From Sva-07 sp038321235 (GTDB lineage Bacteria; Actinomycetota; Acidimicrobiia; Acidimicrobiales; Ilumatobacteraceae), in the NCBI GenBank assembly GCA_038321235.1, contig JBBQEU010000103.1:1-10944 (forward strand): DNA of 10,944 nt. The letters run 5' to 3'. Shown here in pieces: positions 1-6,601 of the stretch. The notes under the pieces were generated by a model. The model saw only the letters and a list, made by a program, of their open reading frames with translations, did not search any database and was not told the DNA's origin. Made by a program: the position numbers and the translations under genes. Each line of letters starts with the position of its first letter. The first letter of the stretch is position 1.

Positions 1-416
1 AGGTCGTCGAGGCGCGAGCGGTGCGGCCCTCCACCGACCGATGCTGAGAGAGCCGGCACCAGAACGCACCTCTGCGCACGCTGTCATGGGCCAGTTGACC
101 GGCCAGTTCGGCACCCACATATGCATGGTCGGCCCGGTTCCCACGTCGTCTCACAAGGGGACCGCCCATCGGACGTGCCCAAAACGCCAGCACTTCAGAG
201 ATGGCGTCTGACAGGCATGTCTCACATGGGTGGTACGGAGCAATTCTCAGTGAGCGGGGGCTATTCATTACACGTTGACCGTGTCGCAGGGTGTTCCGCT
301 GGCCGCCCGGTGAACATCAAGCTCGACCTGGTGACGTGCGACGTCTCGGACTTCGACACATCATCCGCCGACTTCGTCTGAAGAGTCTTGCCTCAGGCGT
401 CCACGAACCGGTCAGC
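1..416. other. Stretch without a supported gene, downstream of mftF
   Basis: This stretch follows the end of the minus-strand mycofactocin/ETF run and reaches the window edge. I find no tRNA, no rRNA and no convincing protein. The plus strand is open from position 1 to 381, but its third-position GC is clearly lower than in the genes nearby. The start of that frame reads CxxC-HGPVD followed by HVVS, which faintly recalls an HNH nuclease; the later HNH residues are missing. On the minus strand a short frame beginning at ATG 126 runs off the left edge (at least 42 codons) and is not recognisable. A small inverted repeat, ACACG-N5-CGTGT, lies at 270-284. No clear terminator for the mftF transcript is visible. 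Confidence 0.5.
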
Positions 417-1652
417 TCAGCTCGGCGATGGCTGACGCTGACGCCCAGGCCAGGCGCTCACGCGGGGCACGAGTGGCGTCCACGTGTGGGTTCGACGCAT
501 CCCCGTCCACACGCCCGAGCCGTAGGCGACATCGGTCGGCGTCGCCTTCACATTGCTCGCCAGCGCGACCAGCAGCCACCACCGGCACCTGCGCGATACC
601 ACCGAACCGGCCAGCAGGATCGGCCACCACACCCGGCGTGCAGCCGTGGCGAATTGGCGGCCGGCGAGGAGATGGCCGCGCATCGCCAACCACAGCGCCG
701 ATCGAGGGGGCACGTCGGGGAGCTTGCGGACCAGCGCAGCGGAACTTGCCGCCCCGAGCGCAACGGCAGGAACCCATCGGCCGAGCAGCGCCAACGCCCA
801 CGCTGCCGCCGTCCAGCCGTTGACGCTCACCGGCGACAGCGCACGAGGGTGGCGCATCGCCAGGGGAGCCGCCGACGTGCCGTAGCCGGCGTGCTGACCG
901 AGGCGCTCGTTCCACGTCCGGCGCGGCTCGTGCCAGACCGACACCGCTGGGTCGTAGCGGCATCGCCAGCCGGCCTCGTCGAGTCGCCACACCAGGTCGA
1001 CGTCCTCGCCGAACCGCAACTGCTCGTCGAATCCGCCGACCGCGTCGAGTGCCTCGACCCTGACCACGAGCGCGGCCCCGGGCACGTAGCTCACCCTCGT
1101 GCCCGCTCGGATGCGTGCCGGCTCGTTGCCGAGGTCGAGCGGCGAGCCCGTCTCGCCGAGCACCCGCGGTGCGACCAGGCCCACTCGTGGGTCGTCGAAG
1201 TGCCACAGCAGCTCGGCCAGCCAGTTCGAGTCGGGTGTGGACACGTCGGCGTCGAGATACGCCACCAGCGGCGTGTCGAGCAGTGGGCGTGCGGCGTTGC
1301 GCGCTGCAGCCGGACCACCGTTCGCGTCCAGGCGGATCGCAGCGCCGGTCACCGGCGGGCTGGATCCGTCGTCCACGGTGAGCCGACCGTCGTTGTGGGC
1401 CACCCCGCCGAGCTGCGGTGTCACCACGGTCACGTCGTCGAGCGTGAACCGACGGGCGGCAGACGCCAACGGGTGGACGGCACCGGCATCCGACAACCGA
1501 GTCGTCAACGTCGACTCGGCGACGTCGTCGCCGCTCTCGATCCGGCTGGTCACGCTGACGCCACCCGGGGTCAGCCGGAACAGCCGCAGCGGGGAGCCCG
1601 CCAGGACGACACCACCAAACCGCTGCCACGACGAATCGGTGCGGTACCGCAC
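417..1652 (-). CDS. mftF: Mycofactocin glycosyltransferase MftF (GT2 family)
   Basis: This is a 411-residue family-2 glycosyltransferase. MftF adds beta-linked glucose units to (pre)mycofactocin in the cytoplasm or at the membrane. GT2 signs in order are DDGS at about 94-97, GPAAARNAA at about 113-121, the metal-binding LDAD at about 133-136, PGAALVVR at about 191-198, GGFDE at about 206-210 and GEDVDLVWR at about 215-223, which holds the ED pair of the acceptor site. The N-terminal GSPLRLFRLTPGG (about 19-31) is typical of the start of this family. Hydrophobic stretches near 280-307 and 341-366 suggest membrane association. I chose the GTG at 1652 because it fits the family N-terminus and follows the mftE stop by one base; an open frame extends 40 codons further into mftE but gives non-family sequence. 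There is no ribosome binding site, so translational coupling to mftE is likely. At 411 residues it is shorter than the roughly 470 of the mycobacterial protein. Confidence 0.88.
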   Translation of the reverse strand: MRYRTDSSWQRFGGVVLAGSPLRLFRLTPGGVSVTSRIESGDDVAESTLTTRLSDAGAVHPLASAARRFTLDDVTVVTPQLGGVAHNDGRLTVDDGSSPPVTGAAIRLDANGGPAAARNAARPLLDTPLVAYLDADVSTPDSNWLAELLWHFDDPRVGLVAPRVLGETGSPLDLGNEPARIRAGTRVSYVPGAALVVRVEALDAVGGFDEQLRFGEDVDLVWRLDEAGWRCRYDPAVSVWHEPRRTWNERLGQHAGYGTSAAPLAMRHPRALSPVSVNGWTAAAWALALLGRWVPAVALGAASSAALVRKLPDVPPRSALWLAMRGHLLAGRQFATAARRVWWPILLAGSVVSRRCRWWLLVALASNVKATPTDVAYGSGVWTGMRRTHTWTPLVPRVSAWPGRQRQPSPS

Positions 1653-1653
1653 G

Positions 1654-2382
1654 TCAGTCGTCCGAGGTGGTGGGGCCGAGGGGGCGCCAGCGTTCGATCT
1701 GGTGCACGAGATCCTCAACGAACGCCGTGATGAACCGTTCGCCCTCGCCACCAGACGCGCCGTCCGGATCACCGAGTACGCCGCTACTGCTCACGGCACG
1801 AACGCCACGGGTACGAAGGTCGTCGATGGATGCGTCGGGCCCGGCGGTGGCCAACTCGAGGCGGACGAGTCCTGGATCGATCGCCAGCATCATCGAGGTC
1901 TCGATGCGTCCGGCGTGCAGGTCGGCCGGTCCGCCGTCGCGTCGCTGCGGCCAACTGGGCCACCAGGCGAGCGCTCGGCGACCCTCGGCGGTGAGCGTGG
2001 CGACCGCACCGGTGATCGCCTCGTGGTTGCCGCCGTGGCCGTTCACCAGCACCACACCGGCCGCCCAGTCGGCGCTCCTCACCAGCTCGACGATCACCGA
2101 CGACATCACCTGGGAACCGATCGACAACGTGCCCGGGAAGTCGGTGTGCTCGCCCGACGCGCTGACACCGATCGTCGGCCCGATCATCAGACCATCAGTG
2201 TGGTGCACTGCGCGGCCGGCGAGTTCTTCCGCGATGATCGTGTCGGTCGCCAAGGGGAGATGCGGGCCGTGCTGCTCGGTCGAGCCGAGCGGCACCAGCA
2301 CGATCGGGGCCGGCGCCTGATCGTCAGACCCACGACGAGAGATGCCGTCGACCTCTGGCCAGGTTGCGTTTCCCAATCGCAT
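1654..2382 (-). CDS. mftE: Mycofactocin maturation peptidase MftE (creatininase family)
   Basis: This is a 242-residue creatininase-family metallopeptidase. In mycofactocin synthesis MftE cleaves the modified MftA precursor and releases the C-terminal Val-Tyr-derived dipeptide (AHDP), which MftD then oxidises. The family motifs are all present: PLGSTEQHGPHLPLATDT at 31-48, with likely metal ligands Glu36, His38 and Asp47; VNGHGGNHEA at 113-122, with His116; and DLHAGRIETSMML at 154-166, with Glu161. SSSGVLGDP at 198-206 is also typical of the family. The length is normal. The ATG at 2382 lies 9 bases after the etfB stop and has no strong Shine-Dalgarno sequence, and mftF starts one base after the mftE stop, so the gene is probably translated by coupling. 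Creatininase itself or a formamide hydrolase would look similar, but adjacency to mftF makes MftE the best call. Confidence 0.9.
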   Translation of the reverse strand: MRLGNATWPEVDGISRRGSDDQAPAPIVLVPLGSTEQHGPHLPLATDTIIAEELAGRAVHHTDGLMIGPTIGVSASGEHTDFPGTLSIGSQVMSSVIVELVRSADWAAGVVLVNGHGGNHEAITGAVATLTAEGRRALAWWPSWPQRRDGGPADLHAGRIETSMMLAIDPGLVRLELATAGPDASIDDLRTRGVRAVSSSGVLGDPDGASGGEGERFITAFVEDLVHQIERWRPLGPTTSDD

Positions 2383-2391
2383 CGTCGAACG

Positions 2392-3237
2392 TCAGCCCAA
2401 CCCGGTCGGGCTCGAGACGGGCGCATCGAGATAGCCCCAGTCGCGGAGCTGGTCGAGGATCTTCGACGCAGCGGCCGCTGGATCGAGGGTGATCAGTTCG
2501 GCGTGGATGTCGCCGCCACCGACGTCGAGGATCTGACGGACCCGGTCGAGCGACCCGCCGGTCGGTGCTTGCAGCACCCGTGCTCTCGGTCGATATGGGT
2601 GGATCTCGGCTTCGGGCAGGCGGCCGTGTGGGCCGCGGACCACCTCGATCGGCGCTGTGCGAGCGGCGAGCGACGCGGCCAACGGGGCGCGCCTTAGCGC
2701 GGCGGCCGACCCCTCGACCGAGAGCACGGCGGGCGCCGTCACGTCGAGGATCTCGCGGCGACCACCGTCGAGGCGCCGCACGACCCGCAACGTGCCCGAC
2801 GTCGGATCGACGGCGCCGACCTCGAGTAGTCCGAGGGCTTGGGCGCTGGAGAGTTCGCCAGCGATGAATGCCGGCACGGACCCGGTCCCTCGGTCGAGCG
2901 AGTAGTCGCCGCAGAGCACCAGATCGTGACCTCGCAGATGCTCGGCCAACGCCACGGCGACGACCCGGCTGTCGAGTTCGGTCGACGCGTCGACGCGTCG
3001 GGCGGCGGTCGCGCCGACGGCGAGCGCATCACGAAGCGCGTCGTCCGCACTGGATGGTCCGAGACAGACCACGGTCACCTGGCTCGATGTATCGCTCGAC
3101 ACCTGGCTCGAGGCGTCGGCGATCGTCAGCGCCACTTCCAACGCCGCTTCGTCGGCGGCTGACACTCCCGACCAACGTCGATCGGCTTCGCGCTCACGGT
3201 CGAGCGATACCCATTTCCAGCAGACGGCGATCTTCAC
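2392..3237 (-). CDS. etfB: Electron transfer flavoprotein beta subunit, mycofactocin-associated type
   Basis: This 281-residue protein is the beta subunit of an ETF heterodimer that collects electrons from flavin dehydrogenases and passes them to an ETF:quinone oxidoreductase. It opens with KIAVCWKWVSLDRE, the usual ETF-beta start. The CGDYSLDRGTGSVPAFIAG segment (109-127) corresponds to the nucleotide-binding loop, and VRRLDGGRREILDVTAPAVL (153-172) matches the ETF-beta signature region. A C-terminal tail of about 70 residues after API (196) is longer than needed for the fold and ends near YLDAPVSS. The GTG at 3237 was chosen because the family N-terminus starts there; upstream in-frame sequence is only the ferredoxin gene read in another frame. 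The gene lies 20 bases after fixX and 9 before mftE. A partly duplicated serine-rich stretch lies at residues about 43-54. Confidence 0.87.
   Translation of the reverse strand: MKIAVCWKWVSLDREREADRRWSGVSAADEAALEVALTIADASSQVSSDTSSQVTVVCLGPSSADDALRDALAVGATAARRVDASTELDSRVVAVALAEHLRGHDLVLCGDYSLDRGTGSVPAFIAGELSSAQALGLLEVGAVDPTSGTLRVVRRLDGGRREILDVTAPAVLSVEGSAAALRRAPLAASLAARTAPIEVVRGPHGRLPEAEIHPYRPRARVLQAPTGGSLDRVRQILDVGGGDIHAELITLDPAAAASKILDQLRDWGYLDAPVSSPTGLG
3076..3111. repeat. Short direct repeat inside etfB, 24-base unit, about 1.5 copies
   Basis: CACCTGGCTCGA occurs at 3076-3087 and again at 3100-3111, exactly 24 bases apart, with a further GCTCGA between the copies. It adds a multiple of three and encodes repeated SSQV around residues 43-54 of the ETF beta subunit. 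It looks like a small in-frame slippage duplication in a surface loop. Confidence 0.6.
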
Positions 3238-3257
3238 GAGGGTTGCATTCCGAACGC

Positions 3258-3554
3258 TCAGGTGCGCTTGAAGACGACGCCGTGGCCGCCCTCGGGATAG
3301 GTCCAGGTGATCGCACCTTCCTCGTTGCAGACGAGGTAGCACGTGCCGCATTCGAAGCACTGTTCGTAGTTGAAGAGGATGCCACCGTCGCTGGTGGGCA
3401 CGAACAGGTTCGCCGGGCAGGCCACGACGCATCCGCGGGTGGAGCAGTCGGCGCAGATCGCGCTGTCGACGGTGATGTGGGCGCGTTCGTGGACGTCGAA
3501 TCGGGTGGTGCCGATCAGGTCCTCGAACGACAGCTCGGGCCAGCGAACGGTCAT
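3258..3554 (-). CDS. fixX: FixX-like ferredoxin (4Fe-4S), partner of the FixC-like flavoprotein
   Basis: This 98-residue ferredoxin-like protein is the iron-sulfur half of a split ETF:quinone oxidoreductase. It carries electrons between the FAD of the FixC-like subunit and quinone. Two cysteine groups are visible: C34, C37, C42 and C46 (followed by PA), and C66, C69, C72 and C76 within YEQCFECGTCYLVC. The second is the classic FixX/ETF-QO cluster motif, and FNYE before it is also typical. The ATG at 3554 overlaps the fixC stop by four bases (ATGA). A GGAG at 3561-3564 sits six bases upstream of it, inside the end of fixC, and settles the start. A longer open frame exists upstream but is fixC read out of frame. 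Placement between fixC and etfB supports the role. Confidence 0.85.
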   Translation of the reverse strand: MTVRWPELSFEDLIGTTRFDVHERAHITVDSAICADCSTRGCVVACPANLFVPTSDGGILFNYEQCFECGTCYLVCNEEGAITWTYPEGGHGVVFKRT

Positions 3555-4870
3555 CCGAAGCTCCGCAATCCGTCGAGCGCGTCGCTGGCCAGATCCTTCA
3601 GTTTCACCCCAGCGCGTTTGCGCTCTTCGTTGAGGATCCGCCGGAGTCCGGGCTTCGGCGTGGGGTTGTCGACGCGGAACATGCGCTCCACCGTATTGGC
3701 GATCATGTGCGGATAGAGATGCTGGACCCGATCTGACAGCACCAGCGCCGGCGCCCGGCGCAGCTTGCGGTGGTCGCGCAACACGAACGTGTCGTTCAGT
3801 CGGCGTTCGTAGCCGGCCAGGCCGGCCGCCGAGGTGTCGTTCGCGGCGAGCGCTTCGGCGGCAGCCTCGGCGGCATACATGCCGCTGGCCATCGCAAAGT
3901 TCACGCCCTCCAGCCAGATGCCCGCAGCCAGACACATCGCCGCCGCATCGCCGGCGACCAACATCCCGTTGCCGGTCATCTTCGGCATCATCGACAGGCC
4001 CGCCTCGGGGATCACGTGCGCCGAGTACTCCTTGATCTCGCCGCCTTCGACCAATGGGGCAATGCCAGGATGGGCCTTGAGGTTGGCGATGATCTCCTCC
4101 GGACGCATCTTCTGCGCGGCGAGCTTTGGGAGCTTCAACACCACGCCGACCGCAAGCGTGTCGAGGTTGGTGTAGACGAACCCGCCGCCGTTCACGCCGG
4201 AGGTGCCACCGAGGATCTCGATGTCGACACCCTCGAGACCGCGCACGCCGAATCGTTCGTCGATCACGTGCTTGGGGAGCGCAATCGTCTCCTTGACACC
4301 CACGGTGTAGTTGGCGGCGTCGACCGCGCCGTACAGGCCCGCCTCCTTGGCGAGGAAGCTGTTGACGCCGTCACAGGCGATCACGACGCCGGCGTGCAGG
4401 TCGCCGTCGGGACGGTCGGTGGTGACTCCGATCACGTGCCCGCGTTCGTTACGCAACAAGCCGGTCGCCGTGGTCGAACACACCAATTTGGCACCGTCGG
4501 CTTCGGCCTTGCTCGCCAGCCAGTGGTCCCAGTCGGGCCGGAACGCAGTGGCGCCGTTGTAGGGCGGCTGAGCCCAGCTGGCGGATCGGAAGTCGACCGT
4601 GAGCGCCTGGGTGTCGGTGAGCACCATCGTGGAGCGCCGGGTGATCCACCGCTGGATCGGCGCCTCCAACCACCACTCGGGGTGCAGCTGGTCGAGGATG
4701 CGGGGGTACACGACACCGCCGTACATGTTCTTCGACCCCGGGAACGACCCCCGTTCGAGCAGGATCACCGAGTAGCCCTTGCGAGCGAGCACGGTTGCTG
4801 CAGCAGAACCTGCCGGGCCGGCACCGACCACGATCACGTCGACTGAGGGCGTGTTGGAGTCGGCAGTCAC
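3551..4870 (-). CDS. fixC: FixC-like FAD-dependent ETF:quinone oxidoreductase
   Basis: This 439-residue geranylgeranyl-reductase/FixC-type flavoprotein takes electrons from reduced ETF and, with the FixX-like ferredoxin, reduces membrane quinone. The N-terminal FAD site is VDVIVVGAGPAGSAAATVLA (10-29), with the acidic end of the second strand at LLERG (37-41). The FixC-like SKNMYGGVVYPR lies at 46-57. The second FAD motif, NGMLVAGDAAAMCLAAGIWL (301-320), is followed by EGVNFAMASG (321-330). Length fits the family. I chose the GTG at 4870 because the dinucleotide fold follows directly and an AGGA at 4877-4880 lies six bases upstream; the GTG overlaps the etfA stop (GTGA). The far longer open frame upstream is etfA out of frame. 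No transmembrane helix is evident; it probably binds the membrane peripherally. Confidence 0.88.
   Translation of the reverse strand: MTADSNTPSVDVIVVGAGPAGSAAATVLARKGYSVILLERGSFPGSKNMYGGVVYPRILDQLHPEWWLEAPIQRWITRRSTMVLTDTQALTVDFRSASWAQPPYNGATAFRPDWDHWLASKAEADGAKLVCSTTATGLLRNERGHVIGVTTDRPDGDLHAGVVIACDGVNSFLAKEAGLYGAVDAANYTVGVKETIALPKHVIDERFGVRGLEGVDIEILGGTSGVNGGGFVYTNLDTLAVGVVLKLPKLAAQKMRPEEIIANLKAHPGIAPLVEGGEIKEYSAHVIPEAGLSMMPKMTGNGMLVAGDAAAMCLAAGIWLEGVNFAMASGMYAAEAAAEALAANDTSAAGLAGYERRLNDTFVLRDHRKLRRAPALVLSDRVQHLYPHMIANTVERMFRVDNPTPKPGLRRILNEERKRAGVKLKDLASDALDGLRSFG
3561..3564 (-). promoter_or_regulatory. Ribosome binding site for fixX
   Basis: GGAG on the minus strand lies six bases before the ATG at 3554, within the last codons of fixC. 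It is the clearest Shine-Dalgarno sequence in the run and fixes the short ferredoxin start. Confidence 0.65.
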
Positions 4871-4876
4871 GTGACG

Positions 4877-4880
4877 TCCT
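4877..4880 (-). promoter_or_regulatory. Ribosome binding site for fixC
   Basis: AGGA on the minus strand lies six bases before the GTG at 4870, inside the last codons of etfA. It supports the GTG as the true start and independent ribosome entry at fixC. Confidence 0.5.
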
Positions 4881-5262
4881 GTGACTTCTGGGATTCGGTC
4901 GCGCCGGTCGCGTCGAGGAGGCGGAGCAGTTCGCTCACGGTCTCGTTCGCATCGGCGACGATGGCGAGGTCGGACATCATCATCATCGGGCAGTGTGGGT
5001 CGGTGTTCACGCTGATGATGTGGTCGGGATGTCCGAGGCCGCTGGTGTGCTGGACCGCGCCGCTGACGCCGAACGACAGGTACAGCTCGGGATCGACGAC
5101 CACGCCGGTGGTGCCGATCTGGCGGTCGTGATGGACCCACGAACGGTCCGTGATGACGCGGGTGGCGCCCATCACGCCGCCGATCGCGACGGCGAAGCGG
5201 TCGAGCTGATCGAAGCGGTCGTTGCTCTCGAGGCCGGCGCCGCCGCCGATGATCCGGCTCGC

Positions 5263-5265
5263 TTA
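5263..5265 (-). other. Premature in-frame TAA in etfA (codon 184)
   Basis: Coding-strand context is ATG GAC CTC ACC TAA GCG AGC CGG. ETF alpha proteins commonly read DL-x-E-A before the conserved FAD glycine loop, so the lost residue is probably glutamate: a single G-to-T change turns GAA into TAA. No other gene in the window ends in TAA. Confidence 0.9.
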
Positions 5266-5810
5266 GGTGAGGTCCATCGTCTGCACATCTGGCGGAAGGA
5301 CGTCGATCACCTCTGCGTCATGGAACCCGATCTGACTGGGCTCGCTGTCGATTTCGAGGTAGTGGACGGTGGCCGGCTCGGTGATTGAGAGAGCGCCGCG
5401 GGTGCCCGGCTGCAGCGTGGCGACGAAGGGCCCGGTCGGTCGGAGTTCGTGGAGCTCGAGTCCGCCCCGACGGGCAACCCGCACGCGGTGCGCACCGACC
5501 TCGGTGGCGCCCGCCAACAATGGACGATCGAGAGCGGCCGCGAGCCGTGGGGCGAGGTCGCGGCCATCGGCCGAGTGGGGGAGGACGACGATGTCGCTGT
5601 CGTGGAGCGACTCGATGATCGGGGCGAGCGTCGCTGCCCATCGGCCGATCTCGACGGGCCCGAGTTCGGCGAGATGCACCTCGGAGGCGATGCCGTCGAC
5701 GGAGGCGGCGGCGGTGTCCGAACCGGCGATCAGCACCCGACCGGCGGCTTCGGCGATCGCATCGGGCGCGCCAGCGGGCAGCACGCCGTCACGAACCGGG
5801 ACGAGGGCGA

Positions 5811-6500
5811 TCATCGGTCCAGCGTACGGTCGGCCCCGTCGGCGTGCGTAATCATCCTGGTGGTCGAGGCGACGCGTCGGCTGGCGCGTCGGTCCCTCGC
5901 CCAGCGGATCACCTCGACGAGGACTGTGATCGACAGTGCGGTGCCGAACGCCAGCCAGAACGCTGCGGTGTGATTGTCCTCGAATGCCTGCCCGAACAGG
6001 TAGCCGAGCCCTGCGGCGTACGTGGCCCAGATCGTGCCGGCCACCGCAACCCAGGCCGCGAACCAGAGGCGCGGCTGCTTCGTGATGCCCGACGAGACGG
6101 TGAGGATCGTGCGTCCACCTGGGATGAATCGGGCGGTGATCAGCAGCAGCCCGCCGCGCTTCTTGATCTGGAGCCCAGCGGAATCGAGCCGGGCGGCGCG
6201 GTTCGGTTTGCGCGCTGCCCAGGCACGGACGCGGGGTTCGAACCGGTGACCGATCGCATAGGCGAGGTTGTCTCCGAGGAACGCGCCGAGCGCGCCGGCC
6301 AGGATCACGAACGCCAATGTCTGGTTGCCGGCTCCAGCGGCGACACCACCGGCGATGACAGTGGTCTCGCCCGGCACGATGGGAAGCACCGAGTCGAGCA
6401 GCGCCACGGAGAAGATGATCAGCAGGAACCACCAGTTCGCCGAGAACTCGTCGAGCCACTCGGTGACGTCGGTGATGATGTTGGCGACGATGCCGACCAT
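5811..6500 (-). CDS. DedA family integral membrane protein
   Basis: This 229-residue DedA (SNARE-associated/VTT domain) membrane protein belongs to a family of proton-driven transporters, some of which act as phospholipid flippases. The re-entrant loop motif LDSVLPIVPGET (35-46) is clear, as are GAFLGDNLAYAIGHRF (72-87) and the signature ARFIPGGRTILTVSSG (123-138) with its essential arginines. Hydrophobic segments lie at about 24-40, 46-58, 62-83, 145-170 and 178-199. The C-terminus is a basic, cytosolic-looking tail. Length is typical. The ATG at 6500 has only a weak GGA upstream. Its stop overlaps the etfA start by four bases (ATGA), so it appears to be the first gene of the etfA-fixCX-etfB-mftEF run. 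Its link to electron transfer is unknown; it may simply share the promoter. Confidence 0.88.
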   Translation of the reverse strand: MVGIVANIITDVTEWLDEFSANWWFLLIIFSVALLDSVLPIVPGETTVIAGGVAAGAGNQTLAFVILAGALGAFLGDNLAYAIGHRFEPRVRAWAARKPNRAARLDSAGLQIKKRGGLLLITARFIPGGRTILTVSSGITKQPRLWFAAWVAVAGTIWATYAAGLGYLFGQAFEDNHTAAFWLAFGTALSITVLVEVIRWARDRRASRRVASTTRMITHADGADRTLDR

Positions 6501-6550
6501 GACGATCCGACGCTAGCGGCGGGCGCACCGGCGCAGCGCTCGATCAGGCA
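6501..6550 (-). other. Short gap before the seven-gene run; likely site of its promoter
   Basis: This gap between the GH3 hairpin and the DedA start is the only space where a promoter for the DedA-to-mftF run could sit, unless transcription reads through from GH3. I see no convincing -35/-10 pair. A TAGCGT hexamer about 12 bases before the ATG resembles a -10 box but has no well-spaced partner. Confidence 0.3.
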
Positions 6551-6593
6551 GCGATGAGTTTCAGCGCGACCTGTCCGCGCGGAAACTCATCGC
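6551..6593. terminator. Strong hairpin after the GH3 gene, probable terminator
   Basis: GCGATGAGTTTC (6551-6562) pairs perfectly with GAAACTCATCGC (6582-6593). After an A/G mismatch, GCGCG (6564-6568) pairs with CGCGC (6576-6580), leaving a 7-base loop. It starts 8 bases beyond the GH3 stop. There is no U-tract on the transcribed strand, so it is not a textbook intrinsic terminator, though GC-rich actinobacteria often lack one. A smaller overlapping stem, CGCCTG/CAGGCG (6591-6596 and 6603-6608), spans the GH3 stop codon and could compete with it. Confidence 0.6.
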
Positions 6594-6601
6594 CTGCGGG
6601 G

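Larger units (their letters stand above)
4867..5814 (-). pseudogene. etfA: Electron transfer flavoprotein alpha subunit, interrupted by one in-frame TAA
   Basis: Read through, this encodes 315 residues, normal for ETF alpha. Its partner is the etfB product, and together they feed electrons to FixC/FixX. Codons 1-183 (5814-5266) give the N-terminal domain, starting MIALVPVRDGVLPAG and ending QTMDLT. Then comes TAA. Codons 185-315 (5262-4870) give the FAD domain in the same frame: ASRIIGGGAGL, DRQIGTTG, PELYLSFGVSGAVQHTSGL, then SVNTDPHCP. These match the canonical ETF-alpha GGRG, QxGQTG and YIAxGISGAxQH motifs. There are no other stops or frame changes. ATG 5814 overlaps the DedA stop (ATGA) and the end overlaps fixC (GTGA). 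If the stop is real, the 183-residue product lacks the FAD domain. Restarting at GTG 5175 or ATG 5172 would lose the GGGAGL motif. Whether this is a true pseudogene, a readthrough gene or a base-calling error cannot be settled here. Confidence 0.85.

Noticed and set aside
270..284. ACACG-N5-CGTGT as an operator
   Set aside because: Five-base arms are expected by chance at this scale, and no gene start lies next to it.
411..436. GTCAGC/GCTGAC inverted repeat at the mftF end as a terminator
   Set aside because: It has a six-base stem with a 14-base loop and no U-tract, which is too weak to call.
291..1730. Long open frame on the plus strand opposite mftF
   Set aside because: It is the antisense shadow of mftF in GC-rich DNA: arginine, proline and histidine rich, with no domain signs. 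The minus strand carries a clear glycosyltransferase.
1099..2697. Plus-strand open frame of 532 codons across mftF, mftE and etfB
   Set aside because: It crosses three well-supported minus-strand genes and its composition is that of antisense GC-rich sequence.
3770..4846. Plus-strand open frame of 358 codons opposite fixC
   Set aside because: It has no recognisable motif and lies fully within fixC, whose FAD motifs are clear.
4867..5175. A separate small gene for a stand-alone FAD-binding protein
   Set aside because: It is the C-terminal part of etfA in the same frame as the upstream part. The conserved GGGAGL segment lies before this start, so a free-standing gene would lack a key motif.
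4867..5814. Recoding of TAA by a variant genetic code
   Set aside because: One internal TAA in a high-GC actinobacterial setting is far better explained by mutation, readthrough or error. No other internal TAA supports reassignment.
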